Positions 17,064 to 25,201 of a DNA stretch of 64,000 nucleotides are shown in pieces. Origin of the DNA: Spirochaetaceae bacterium (GTDB taxonomy: Bacteria; Spirochaetota; Spirochaetia; Treponematales; Breznakiellaceae); contig JAITER010000076.1 in the NCBI GenBank assembly GCA_031281945.1, forward strand, positions 1-64,000. Reading direction: 5' to 3'. Under the pieces are notes generated by a model. It was not told where the DNA came from, made no database searches, and worked only from the letters and a program-made list of their open reading frames with translations. The translations under genes were made by a program, and so were the position numbers. How positions within the stretch are numbered: the stretch's first letter is position 1; the number at the start of each line of letters is the position of its first letter.

Positions 17064-18431
17064 ATGAAATTTTATTTTTTCCACGCCATTATTTTAGCCT
17101 CGGCGCTATCCTGCGCGTCCCAGTCTTCTTTTACCGCCGCAGAGACGGAAGAAGACCTCAATTTCCGGGGGTTGATACGCGGGGCTCAGGATATAGCAAA
17201 GCCGGATTTTACGCAAAAGCCCAAAACCGAAGCGCGCATATCCCCAAAAACAAAATCAATAAAAGCCGGCGCCTTCGCGTACAACAAAATAAAAAAATTA
17301 ACGATTCCGCCTTCCGTAACATTCATAGGTAAAGGAGCCTTCGCTTTTAACGAAATTGAAGAATTAAAAGCGCCGCCTTTCATCACCGGAATAGGAGACT
17401 GGGCGTTTACCGGAAACAAAATAAAAAGTTTAACGCTTCCTGATGAACTGTCCAGCATAGGCAGTAAAACTTTTACAGGCAACGAAATTAAATCGGTAAA
17501 TCTGCCGCCGTCTTTAACACGCATAGGAAGCTATGCTTTCGCGTTAAACCTCCTGGAAGAAGCGTCCATACCGCGCGGCGTGCGCGTAATAGAAGCGTGG
17601 AGTTTCGCGGCGAACAAGATAGAAAAAATAACGCTTCCCGAAGGCCTTACAACGATAGAAAAAGGCGCTTTTTCACAAAACAGGATTAAAGAGGCCGCGT
17701 TTCCATCCTCGCTCTCCGTGATAGAAGACGGGGCTTTTTCCAAAAACGCCCTGCAAAAAGTAGACTTGCCGCAAAACGTGAAAATTCTTGGAGCAAGGGC
17801 TTTTTTTAAAAACGAAATAAAAGAATTAACCCTTTCAAAAAACATTTCCCGTATACCCGAAAAATGTTTCGCGCACAACAAAATAGAATCGGTTAAACTG
17901 CATGATGGAATTTCTTCAATACAAGCCGGAGCTTTTTTTGATAATAAAATTAACAATATAGTGATACCCGGCTCAGTTTCGGTTATAGGCGAAAGCGCGT
18001 TTGAAAAAAATGAACTTAAAACCGTGCGTTTCGCCAACGGAACCGTACGTGTAATTCAAAAAAGAGCGTTTGCGGACAATTTGATAGAAACCGTAAATAT
18101 ACCGGAAAGCGTATACAAAATTGAAGAAAGAGCTTTCGCAAACAATAAGATATCAAAAATAAGGACGCCGTATTCCGTGCGCGTCATAGGGGAAGGGGCT
18201 TTTGAAAACAATTCCATTTTAGCCGTAGAACTTCATAGCGAGATTCGTTCTTTGGGCGAAAAAGCTTTTTACGCAAATCCTATCGCCTCCATAAGGATTG
18301 GATCGGGGGTGAAATTCAAGGCGGAAGACCTGGGAATTTACGGCCCTTCTTTTTTTGAATTTTATGTTTCGCGCAACAAAAAGGGAGGGCTTTACGTTTA
18401 CAAAGAAGGCCGCTGGGAGGCCGCCCGTTAA
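17064..18431 (+). CDS. BspA-type leucine-rich-repeat lipoprotein
   Basis: A 455-residue surface or periplasmic protein. The N-terminus (MKFYFFHAIILASALSC) is a lipoprotein signal with lipobox ASALSC; acylation at Cys 17 is expected. From about residue 75 to 420 it is built of roughly 15 repeats of about 23 residues with consensus IPxSVxxIGxxAFxxNxIxxLxL, the LRR_5 type found in BspA of Tannerella and in treponemal surface proteins, where it mediates binding to host proteins or other bacteria. A short non-repeat C-terminal cap (FYVSRNKKGGLYVYKEGRW) follows. No ribosome binding site is adjacent to the ATG. The ligand is unknown. Confidence 0.9.
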   Translation: MKFYFFHAIILASALSCASQSSFTAAETEEDLNFRGLIRGAQDIAKPDFTQKPKTEARISPKTKSIKAGAFAYNKIKKLTIPPSVTFIGKGAFAFNEIEELKAPPFITGIGDWAFTGNKIKSLTLPDELSSIGSKTFTGNEIKSVNLPPSLTRIGSYAFALNLLEEASIPRGVRVIEAWSFAANKIEKITLPEGLTTIEKGAFSQNRIKEAAFPSSLSVIEDGAFSKNALQKVDLPQNVKILGARAFFKNEIKELTLSKNISRIPEKCFAHNKIESVKLHDGISSIQAGAFFDNKINNIVIPGSVSVIGESAFEKNELKTVRFANGTVRVIQKRAFADNLIETVNIPESVYKIEERAFANNKISKIRTPYSVRVIGEGAFENNSILAVELHSEIRSLGEKAFYANPIASIRIGSGVKFKAEDLGIYGPSFFEFYVSRNKKGGLYVYKEGRWEAAR

Positions 18432-18501
18432 ACCGGCGCACCTTTTACAAGAGCGCGTTAAAAGCCGCCGGACGCGGGAGAGGCGCCGTTAACAGCCGGC
18501 C

Positions 18502-18855
18502 TTAAGTTTCTTTTACAAGGGCGTCGATTTTTTGATTTAGAAAAAACGCCTCCTGTATCCCGCGATCGGCGTGGAAACGAAGCCGGGGCGCAACCCTTAC
18601 ACGCATGGATTTAAAAATCGTTTTTTGAATGAAGGGGGCCGCAGCCTGAAGCCCCGCCGCACCTTTCTCCGGCCCTTCTGCGGATTTAAAACTTGAAACA
18701 AATACATCGGCGTAGGATAAATCTTTTGAAACTTCCACGCGGGTGATAGAAATAAAAGAGTCTACACGCGGGTCTTTAACGCTTCCGTCTAAAATAAGAG
18801 AAGCGATTTTTTCTTGAATAAGATTCGCTAAACGAACCGGACGTCTTCCTGGCAT
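18502..18855 (-). CDS. rbfA: Ribosome-binding factor A
   Basis: RbfA helps 16S rRNA maturation in the 30S subunit. The 117 residues show the family start PGRRPVRLANLIQEKIASLI, the KH-fold segment VSKDLSYADVFVSSF and the C-terminal RVAPRLRFHADRGIQEAFFL. AAAGGA 8 nt before the ATG supports the start. The usual partners infB, nusA and truB are not adjacent; the gene stands alone between convergent and unrelated genes. Confidence 0.93.
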   Translation of the reverse strand: MPGRRPVRLANLIQEKIASLILDGSVKDPRVDSFISITRVEVSKDLSYADVFVSSFKSAEGPEKGAAGLQAAAPFIQKTIFKSMRVRVAPRLRFHADRGIQEAFFLNQKIDALVKET

Positions 18856-19023
18856 AATTTGTTCCTTTACAAATTTAAGCGCGCTTTTTTAAACGCGCGG
18901 TTCCTGGCGGCGGCTTTAAGGCGCGGTTTCGCAGGATTTTTAGTCATTGGGCTTTAAACTTGATAAACCGCAAAAACGCGGCTCCTAACTCGTTTTCCTA
19001 AAAAAAACTTAAAAAGGCGAAAG

Positions 19024-19887
19024 TTACAGCGATTCCCTTCCAAGAGGGCGGTCTATTTTTATTGTAAGCCCCAAATACTCCACTTTACGGTTTTCTATAA
19101 GAATTTGTATATTACGCACGTTAGGAAATTCCGTGGCGGTCCATACAATTTGACGCAACTGGCCGTAATAACCTTCCGCATCGTAATTGTTGAATAAAAA
19201 ATTTTCGTTAAAATTAAGATACGCCGTATGCCCTTGCACCCGTGCGCCCAAAAGTTTTACGCCGGATGGAATTAAAGTGGACGTCCCCGCCGCTTCTTCC
19301 TCGCGCGACAAGCCGGAAAGCAGGCTGGTTATGGCCGCGGAAAGCGGCGCCTGGGTTGAAGGCAACTCTCTTTTTACAGGCGACAGAAAGACCATGCCGC
19401 TTGAATCTATATTTACAAAATAAAGCGTCCGCTCCCGCGTATTTGGCGCCGCGCCTTCATTCGCGGACGCAACGGACGGGGCCGCGTCCGTGAACGTGAA
19501 AGTTTCGCTTAACGCTCCGTCGTCTGGATTTAAAAAACCGCCTGAATTTTCGCCCAAAAGATGCTGCTGCAACTCCGCCGGGTCGTCCGTGCCAAAAGGA
19601 AAGGCCGGGTCAAAAGGCAAAAGGCCGCTCCCGCCATAACCGCCTTCGCCGCTTGACTGACGATTAAAAATAGACGGCTCCGCAGGCGGGGCGGCTGTAG
19701 TTTCCGCCGGACGGTTTAGGAGACGGTCTAAAAACCGGGTGCTTTCCAGCGTTTCTTTTATTTTTGGAATATTTATAAAAAAAATAAAAATTATTACAAC
19801 AGAAAAAGAAAGCCAAAAAAGAAGGGCCGCCGGCGGCTTTTTTGACGGGTGTTTAGCAGGTTTGGCGTTTTTTCCGCTCGCTCTCAT
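19024..19887 (-). CDS. GerMN-domain membrane-anchored protein
   Basis: A 287-residue protein with a cytoplasmic basic N-terminus, one membrane helix (LLFWLSFSVVIIFIFF) and a low-complexity Pro/Gly/Ser linker. The C-terminal GerMN domain (about residues 155-280) contains RTLYFVNIDSSG, PLSAAITSLLSG, AYLNFNENF and ATEFPNVRNIQILIENRKVEYLG. GerMN domains occur in the spore protein GerM and in non-spore-forming bacteria in the periplasm, often near peptidoglycan enzymes; the exact role is unknown. I place the start at the ATG 19887, because TATCAT (19894-19899) ends 6 nt upstream with TTGTAT 18 nt further; a TTG at 19923 is the alternative. It diverges from the BatC-like gene across a compact double promoter. 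Confidence 0.82.
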   Translation of the reverse strand: MRASGKNAKPAKHPSKKPPAALLFWLSFSVVIIFIFFINIPKIKETLESTRFLDRLLNRPAETTAAPPAEPSIFNRQSSGEGGYGGSGLLPFDPAFPFGTDDPAELQQHLLGENSGGFLNPDDGALSETFTFTDAAPSVASANEGAAPNTRERTLYFVNIDSSGMVFLSPVKRELPSTQAPLSAAITSLLSGLSREEEAAGTSTLIPSGVKLLGARVQGHTAYLNFNENFLFNNYDAEGYYGQLRQIVWTATEFPNVRNIQILIENRKVEYLGLTIKIDRPLGRESL

Positions 19888-19923
19888 AAACCGATGATAC
19901 TTCGATTCGGCTTGCAGATACAA

Positions 19924-19952
19924 TTGCCGTCTTACGCCTGTAATGCTATATT
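19924..19952 (+). promoter_or_regulatory. Promoter of the BatC/BatD-like genes
   Basis: TTGCCG (19924-19929), 17 nt, TATATT (19947-19952), then 7 nt to a GTG start codon at 19960. The geometry is that of a housekeeping promoter whose transcription start coincides with the start codon. It overlaps the divergent gerMN promoter. Confidence 0.65.
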
Positions 19953-19959
19953 TATAAGA

Positions 19960-20565
19960 GTGCGAATACGTTGTTTCGTTTTATTTTTAGTCCTTTTATT
20001 TTGCTCATGCTCGGATTTTCGGGCCAAGATTTTAATTTCCGAAGGAAACGTATTTTACGCAAACGGCGACTACGCGCAAGCCGCGGGTTGTTTTTTTAAC
20101 GCCCTTCCATACAAAGGAACCGCCCCTTACGCCGAATACGCTATTGGAACTTCGTATCTTGCTATGGACGAGGGGGAAGCCGCCCTGTCGCACTTTATAA
20201 AAGCCGGAGAAGAAACGGCGGCGAAAAAAGAAAACCGCGAACTTTTGTACAGAATACGGTATAACACCGGCATAATCCACTTTCAAAACGGGGAGTACCT
20301 GGAAGCCGCTGAAGATTTTAAAAACGCGCTTCGTATAGAACCCTCCCGCATAGAAGCAAAACACAACCTTGAACTCAGCCTGCTTTCGGCGTACCGCAAA
20401 CAAGAACAGGCCAATGTACAATCAACTAGAACCGGCGGAATAACCGAAAACAAAACAGAATCCCGTTCCGGCGTCCTTTTGGATTTTATGCGCCAAAGAG
20501 AAGCCGAAAAATGGAAAAGTTTTGAATGGGACGGCCCTAACGGGGACGACTCGCCGGATTATTAG
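19960..20565 (+). CDS. Tetratricopeptide-repeat lipoprotein, BatC-like
   Basis: A 201-residue lipoprotein. I take the GTG at 19960 as start: it gives a textbook signal (MRIRC, then FVLFLVLLFCSC, lipid-modified Cys about 17) and sits exactly where the promoter predicts transcription to begin. An in-frame ATG at 19894 would place extra residues before the signal and overlap the divergent promoter. After the signal come about three tetratricopeptide repeats (residues about 20-140; for example GNVFYANGDYAQAAGCFF and NTGIIHFQNGEYLEAAEDF), then a polar tail. Its position 3 nt before the BatD-like gene, with the same strand and layout as aerotolerance operons, suggests BatC. The usual batA and batB genes are not in the window. 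Confidence 0.75.
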   Translation: MRIRCFVLFLVLLFCSCSDFRAKILISEGNVFYANGDYAQAAGCFFNALPYKGTAPYAEYAIGTSYLAMDEGEAALSHFIKAGEETAAKKENRELLYRIRYNTGIIHFQNGEYLEAAEDFKNALRIEPSRIEAKHNLELSLLSAYRKQEQANVQSTRTGGITENKTESRSGVLLDFMRQREAEKWKSFEWDGPNGDDSPDY

Positions 20566-20568
20566 CTT

Positions 20569-22140
20569 ATGTTCTACGTTAAACTCGCGAAATCTTATAA
20601 AACGCTATATTTTTTTATATCTTCCGGCTTTTTTCTTTTTCTTTTAATAAACCGGCCTATTTTCGCCCAGGAAGAAGATAGCGCAAAGCCTTTGGAAACG
20701 GCCATAGAAGTTTCCTCTTACGTGGTTAAAGAAAACGAGCCTTTTACAGTCACCATCAACGTTTATCATCCGTATCCGCAAGACGTAAAAGTAGAACCGC
20801 CGGATTTTTCCGGCGCTATTGTAATAGAAAGCGAGCGCGTGGAATCGGCCTTGTTTACGGAGGCAAATGAATCAACAACAAAAAAAGAATTTATAAAGAC
20901 CTCTGTCGTAATTTTTACGCTTATACCGGTAAAAAGCGGCCCCATACTGTTAGGGCCTTTTAAGATTGAAGCCGCCGGAAAAACGGCGGCTAGCTGGCCT
21001 TTGCAGATTTACGCGGAGGCGTCCTCCATCCCGCCCGCCCCTATTACACGTTGGGAACACCCGCAACGTATTTTCACCGGAGAAAAAGCCCTTGTAGAAC
21101 TTCATTTATTAAACGGCGAATCCGTAAAAACGTACGGCGAAAACGCGCCTTTCAACATAGAAACGCCGGAAAACGCGATTATAAACAGGGTTGCGCCAAA
21201 AAATCAGGACTCCTCCCCTTCCCGCTCAAAAATCGCGCTGTCTCTTTCCGTAATCCCGCTTTCCGCCGGAACGCTTATAATACGCGGGAAAAGCGCCTAC
21301 AACGGTTCAGTTTTCGACTTGCCGGAATTGCGCCTGTACGTAAACCAGCCGACCGGTAAAACAGGCGCGGAAGAAGCCTCTTACAGACGGAAAAGACTCG
21401 ACTTTTTGAACGCGCAAGGCGCATCTTCAACTCCCCTCCCCAAAGCGGCGGCGGCTGTGGAAGAGGCGCGGCTAAGGCCGGCTAAAGGCCCTGATTTTGA
21501 AAAAACGCTAAATAAAAAGCCGGCTTCTTTTTTTAAAAGTTACAAAGACGCCGTTTACGAAATAAAAAACCTTTGGCGTGAAAAAAAATACGCCGCCGCC
21601 CTATCCGTTGCAAGGCGTTATGAACGAAATTCTTTTTTGGGGCCGTTTTTACGCCCCGTAAGGGCCGCAATGGAAGAAAGTCTTGGTTTGGAAACAAATA
21701 CGGACAACGACGAAAAATGGAAGCCGCTTTCCCTCTACAAAGCCTTGCTGCTATTACAGGCGGCGTTTTGCTGCATACTGTTTTTACGCTTAAAACGCGC
21801 AAACGCGGCGGAAAAACTTTCACCGCTGGTTAAAGACGCCTCAAACGAGACTAAAAAGCAAAAAAAAAGCGGCTTTCAACAGTTTTTCATCTGTTTCATT
21901 CCAGCCGCGGCGCTCGCGGCGGCGGCTTTAGCGGGGCTTCTTATAAAAGAAAATGAAGCCGTTTTACGGGAAGCGCCCGCCTTCACGCTTCCTGAGAGTG
22001 TAAATGGTGAAAAATACGCTTTCCGGTTTAAAGAAGGCCAGTTTGTAAAAATAAAAGCGGAAACAAAAGACGCCCTTTACGCAATTACAACACGCGGGGA
22101 TTCCGGCTGGGTGCAAAAAGAAAAAGCTATACGTTTTTAA
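20569..22140 (+). CDS. BatD-like protein with BatE-like C-terminal part
   Basis: A 523-residue envelope protein. A signal segment (about 10-35) is followed by Ig-like beta domains with the BatD pattern (SYVVKENEPFTVTINVY near the start; PLSAGTLIIRGKSAY later). From about residue 320 the character changes: a helical TPR-like stretch (YKDAVYEIKNLWREKKYAAALSVARRYE), two membrane helices (KALLLLQAAFCCILFL and ICFIPAAALAAAALAGLLI) and a C-terminal SH3-like end (FKEGQFVKIKAETKD then GDSGWVQKEKAI). TPR plus two helices plus SH3 is what I recall for BatE, so this may be a BatD-BatE fusion. Bat proteins are linked to oxygen tolerance or envelope integrity, but their biochemical role is not settled. 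A strong terminator follows. Confidence 0.75.
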   Translation: MFYVKLAKSYKTLYFFISSGFFLFLLINRPIFAQEEDSAKPLETAIEVSSYVVKENEPFTVTINVYHPYPQDVKVEPPDFSGAIVIESERVESALFTEANESTTKKEFIKTSVVIFTLIPVKSGPILLGPFKIEAAGKTAASWPLQIYAEASSIPPAPITRWEHPQRIFTGEKALVELHLLNGESVKTYGENAPFNIETPENAIINRVAPKNQDSSPSRSKIALSLSVIPLSAGTLIIRGKSAYNGSVFDLPELRLYVNQPTGKTGAEEASYRRKRLDFLNAQGASSTPLPKAAAAVEEARLRPAKGPDFEKTLNKKPASFFKSYKDAVYEIKNLWREKKYAAALSVARRYERNSFLGPFLRPVRAAMEESLGLETNTDNDEKWKPLSLYKALLLLQAAFCCILFLRLKRANAAEKLSPLVKDASNETKKQKKSGFQQFFICFIPAAALAAAALAGLLIKENEAVLREAPAFTLPESVNGEKYAFRFKEGQFVKIKAETKDALYAITTRGDSGWVQKEKAIRF

Positions 22141-22178
22141 CATTCAAATTTAAGCGCTCAAAACACCGCGTGAATCCG

Positions 22179-22239
22179 AAGCCTTAAAAAGAGTTGTTTC
22201 CTTGCGCCCAGGCTTTCCGCGCAACTCTTTTTAAGGCTT
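22179..22239. terminator. Bidirectional terminator between batD-like and rnf genes
   Basis: AAGCCTTAAAAAGAGTTG (22179-22196) and its exact reverse complement (22222-22239) form an 18-bp perfect stem around a 25-nt loop, between two convergent operons. The stem is unusually long for a terminator, and A/T-rich flanks are present on both sides. Confidence 0.8.
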
Positions 22240-22265
22240 TTGGTTTTGGAAAAAAGGCCGAAGGC

Positions 22266-22886
22266 TTATTTTAACAGTATTTCGGTGACGGCGGTAAAAA
22301 TTAAAGAAAGAAGGCCGGCTGAAACCAGCATAATAGGGAGGCCCCGCATTGAAAGAGGAATTTTTTCTTTTGCGGTGCGGTTGCGAACCGCTTTAAGAAT
22401 TAATACGGCGAAAGGAACGCCAGAAAAAAATCCGGCGGCCGCAAAAACAGCTTCCAAAGAATTTGAAGCGAATTGTATGGTAAAGACTGACGCCGTAAAG
22501 ATAAAAATCGAATCGGAAACCGCTCTTAAAAAATAAGCGTTTTCCCCAGCGTATGGAACATTAACGGCGTCTTTTTCAACGGCTTCATCTTCCCGCGGGC
22601 CGCGTTTGAAAAAAGCTCTCACAAGGCTCCCAAAAACGCTGTAAAGTAAAAAAGAAAGCGGAAAAAGCAAAAAATAAACAAAAAATCCAAAAGAAAGCGG
22701 AAAAAGCGCGTAAACGGCGAAATGCCAAATAATTAGAACGGTGATGAACATGCAAATTTCACGCAATAGATATGAGCGCTTCCAGCCTTCCCATTCAAAA
22801 TAAAAATCGCGCAAACCTACGCCCATCTGCAACATTAGATTTAATGAAAAGCCGGAAAAGAAAACCAGCGCGGCGAAACCCGTCAT
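22266..22886 (-). CDS. RnfA-position integral membrane protein
   Basis: A 206-residue protein with about six membrane helices, last gene of the rnf-like operon, overlapping the preceding gene by 4 nt (ATGA). Position, size and topology fit RnfA, a core subunit of the ferredoxin:NAD oxidoreductase ion pump. Sequence resemblance is weak. The first helix (FAALVFFSGFSLNLMLQMGVGL) lacks the Cys-Pro motif that in RnfA/NqrE-type subunits helps hold the intramembrane iron-sulfur centre, and no cysteine is present in the whole protein. The central loop (FKRGPREDEAVEKDA) is long and charged. It may be a highly diverged RnfA that has lost the metal centre, or a replacement protein. Confidence 0.5.
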   Translation of the reverse strand: MTGFAALVFFSGFSLNLMLQMGVGLRDFYFEWEGWKRSYLLREICMFITVLIIWHFAVYALFPLSFGFFVYFLLFPLSFLLYSVFGSLVRAFFKRGPREDEAVEKDAVNVPYAGENAYFLRAVSDSIFIFTASVFTIQFASNSLEAVFAAAGFFSGVPFAVLILKAVRNRTAKEKIPLSMRGLPIMLVSAGLLSLIFTAVTEILLK

Positions 22887-23542
22887 TTTATTCCTTTTTG
22901 TTTATTTTTATTAGGATTGTCAAGCCTTCGTTTTATTATTCTTAAAAGGCTAAAAGCGTAGCCCAAAATTAAAAGCCCCCCGGAAGCGCTGGAAACAATG
23001 TGCGGCAGATGCGTTTCCCAGGCGTCCGCGTTAAAAAGTTCTATAATTTCACCGTTTTTTTCGTAAGGTAAAGACAGCGTTCCATAACCCAAAGGCTCAC
23101 GGATTAAAGCCGCCGCGACGGTTAAAATTCCTATCGAAAGAGCCGCGCGCAAAACCTCCGTAAACAGGCTTGAAATTTCGCGGTTTTCTTTTTCTTTTAT
23201 AAATCCGCCCAAACAAAAAACAGGCGCGGAAAACATTATAAGCAACCTGCACTCGCAAGCCAAAACAGGATTTATTATAAACCATAAAGTATAAAAAAGG
23301 TTGGCGGCGAAAGCCGAAATAATTACAACTATTAAATCCGCCCCAAAACGCGGCGTAATTTTTGAAAGCGCGTAACAAAGCCCCCGCGTAAAAGTGAACG
23401 TCCATAAAAGAGCCAAAACGCAAGTAAGCGCGTAAGCCATTCTAGAAGAAGCTAGGATTAGAATCATGGAAGAAGAAAGAAGCGAAAATGGCGCGGAAAT
23501 CCAAACATTCATCCATTTTTTTATAAAATCACCCATCACCAC
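22883..23542 (-). CDS. RnfE-like integral membrane protein
   Basis: A 219-residue protein with about six membrane helices. The segment IREPLGYGTLSLP resembles the RE...GsGTL pattern after the fifth helix in RnfA/RnfE and NqrD/NqrE proteins, which supports the assignment. The first helix (FSLLSSSMILILASSRMAYAL) lacks the usual Cys-Pro; the only cysteines are at TC, LC, ACEC and FC in later helices, so metal binding is uncertain. It overlaps the upstream RnfG-position gene by 7 nt and the downstream gene by 4 nt, so translation is tightly coupled. It would act in the inner membrane with the neighbouring subunits. Confidence 0.6.
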   Translation of the reverse strand: MVMGDFIKKWMNVWISAPFSLLSSSMILILASSRMAYALTCVLALLWTFTFTRGLCYALSKITPRFGADLIVVIISAFAANLFYTLWFIINPVLACECRLLIMFSAPVFCLGGFIKEKENREISSLFTEVLRAALSIGILTVAAALIREPLGYGTLSLPYEKNGEIIELFNADAWETHLPHIVSSASGGLLILGYAFSLLRIIKRRLDNPNKNKQKGIK

Positions 23543-24084
23543 GCGCTCCCGTTAAGCTTTTTTAAGATAAGCGCCGCCGCTTTTTCAATGCGCTTTTTTT
23601 GTATCGCGGTGTAGCCTTCGGGGCTTCTTTCCATAGCGATTTTAGCCGTTTTTGAAAGCGGCAAGAACACGTCCATTTTAGCCGAATCCGTAAAAACGGC
23701 GAAATACATGGTGAAAATTCCCTCGTAAAAAACAGGAAAAACAACGGCTAGATCACGGTTGTTCATTATGTACCATTTTCCGGCGGCCACCGCCGGGCCG
23801 GGCATACGCCAGGCTGGAAGAGGCCTGTCTATCAAAAGGCTGCTCCCTTCTTCGTCTAAAATACGGTTCACCATGAAAGAAATCTTGGCCTGTTTGGATT
23901 TTTCGGTTAAACCGCAAACAAGCGCGGATATTAAAAGAGCCGTCGTAATCCATATAGCGAATATAGACGGGTCGTTCAAATTTTTAAAAAAACGCCCCGC
24001 TCTTTTTAAAAAACCAAGAATTACGCGAAAAAACCATATCACTTTGTCTAAAATTTTTTGAACGTCTAAATCCATATTTCGCAT
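23536..24084 (-). CDS. RnfG-position membrane protein without flavin-attachment motif
   Basis: A 182-residue protein between the RnfD-like and RnfE-like genes, where rnfG normally lies. It has a basic amphipathic N-terminus, one membrane helix (IFAIWITTALLISALVCGL, about 42-60) and a periplasmic domain of about 120 residues containing YEGIFTMYFAVFTDSAKMDVFLPL. RnfG carries FMN on a threonine in an S(T)GAT motif; no such motif exists here. Either the subunit is extremely diverged and flavin-free, or an unrelated protein occupies the slot. It begins 58 nt after rnfD. Confidence 0.45.
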   Translation of the reverse strand: MRNMDLDVQKILDKVIWFFRVILGFLKRAGRFFKNLNDPSIFAIWITTALLISALVCGLTEKSKQAKISFMVNRILDEEGSSLLIDRPLPAWRMPGPAVAAGKWYIMNNRDLAVVFPVFYEGIFTMYFAVFTDSAKMDVFLPLSKTAKIAMERSPEGYTAIQKKRIEKAAALILKKLNGSAW

Positions 24085-24142
24085 CCAAAATCGAAAAATC
24101 CGGCGGCGGCTTCCGGTTCATTTTTGCTTCCGGCCGTAAAAT

Positions 24143-25198
24143 TCATGAAAAAGTCCGCCCGTCATGTTTCTTTCCATAAGCGGCGCAAGAACATCTGTAA
24201 ATTTTATTCGTTTCGTAGTCGCGTATAAGCGGGCAAAGCGCGTTCACCAAAAGAACCGCAAAAAACGCGCCGTATAATTCGCCGCTTATATAACGGAATA
24301 TAAAACTAAAAGCGGCGGCTAGTAAAACCGCAAACACTTTCCCGCCGTAAGATTTAGGGCCGGAAGCGGGATCCGCCGTAAGAAAAAAAGCCGCGACTAA
24401 AGTTCCGCCTGAAAAAAGGCAATAAAACATATCCCCTTCGTTCAAACCGCCGCCTTCGCCCAAAGCGCCGGCGATTTTTACCAAAGAAAGATAAAAAACC
24501 ATGTAAAGCGAGAAAAGCATTATGCGCCGCCCGTTAGCCAGAATAACCGCTCCCGCAACCAAAAGAGCCAAAACTCCCCTGCCGGCTATTATATCCGGCG
24601 AAGAAGACGCCAAAAAAGAGGTGAAAGAAAACGGAATCTCACACGAAAATATTTGAAAAACCGTTTTGTTAAAAAAACCAACGACGGCTTCCAAGCCGCG
24701 CTCCAAAAAAGGCTCCGCCGTAACAGAAACCGTTTCTATAGAGCCGTAAACTGTAATAGGCGATTCCGCAAGGGCTTCGTTAAAAGCTTCCTCCCATGAA
24801 AACCGCGCAAAAAGGAAACCCGCCGCCGCCGGATTTATCCAGTTTGACCCGAGCCCTCCAAAAGCGCCCTTTACTACGGCCATAGAAAAAAAAGCCGCAA
24901 AAAAAGCTAAAAGCGGATTTATGGCGTTTGGAAGCATAAGAGCTAAAACCAACCCGGAAGCCGCCGCGCTAAGATCATTTATAAAACGCTTGCGCCTTAA
25001 AATCGAAAGCAAAAATTCCGCTGAAACCGCCCCCAAAAGAGAAGCCGCGGCTATAACAAACGAAAACCCTCCGTCGCTTAAAGCCGATTGCGCTGTCACC
25101 AGCAACGCGCCTATAGCGATTAAAGCCATGCGGTTTGTTGTAAGAAGGGAAAAATTTAAAAGCGGCCTTTCAAAAAGCGTAATATCGCGTTCTTTCAT
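24143..25198 (-). CDS. rnfD: RnfD-like subunit of a Rnf/Nqr ion pump
   Basis: A 351-residue membrane protein with about nine helices. Family landmarks are GGLGSNWINPAAAGFLFARF (residues about 115-135), LMLPNAINPLLAFF, and FFLTADPASGPKSYGGK near residue 275. RnfD/NqrB normally bind FMN covalently at a threonine in SGAT between the middle helices; the corresponding stretch here reads TVYGSIETVSVT and lacks the motif. The ATG lies 3 nt after the rnfC stop codon. The C-terminus (IYRCSCAAYGKKHDG) is cysteine-containing and unusual. Role: membrane part of an electron-driven ion pump. Confidence 0.78.
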   Translation of the reverse strand: MKERDITLFERPLLNFSLLTTNRMALIAIGALLVTAQSALSDGGFSFVIAAASLLGAVSAEFLLSILRRKRFINDLSAAASGLVLALMLPNAINPLLAFFAAFFSMAVVKGAFGGLGSNWINPAAAGFLFARFSWEEAFNEALAESPITVYGSIETVSVTAEPFLERGLEAVVGFFNKTVFQIFSCEIPFSFTSFLASSSPDIIAGRGVLALLVAGAVILANGRRIMLFSLYMVFYLSLVKIAGALGEGGGLNEGDMFYCLFSGGTLVAAFFLTADPASGPKSYGGKVFAVLLAAAFSFIFRYISGELYGAFFAVLLVNALCPLIRDYETNKIYRCSCAAYGKKHDGRTFS

Positions 25199-25201
25199 CC
25201 G

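Noticed and set aside
17290-18300. CRISPR-like array from regular spacing of about 69 bp
   Set aside because: The periodicity comes from leucine-rich-repeat codons; there are no identical repeats separated by unique spacers and no cas gene.
19849-19959. Longer N-terminus for the BatC-like lipoprotein
   Set aside because: It would place residues before a perfect lipoprotein signal and overlap the divergent gerMN start region.
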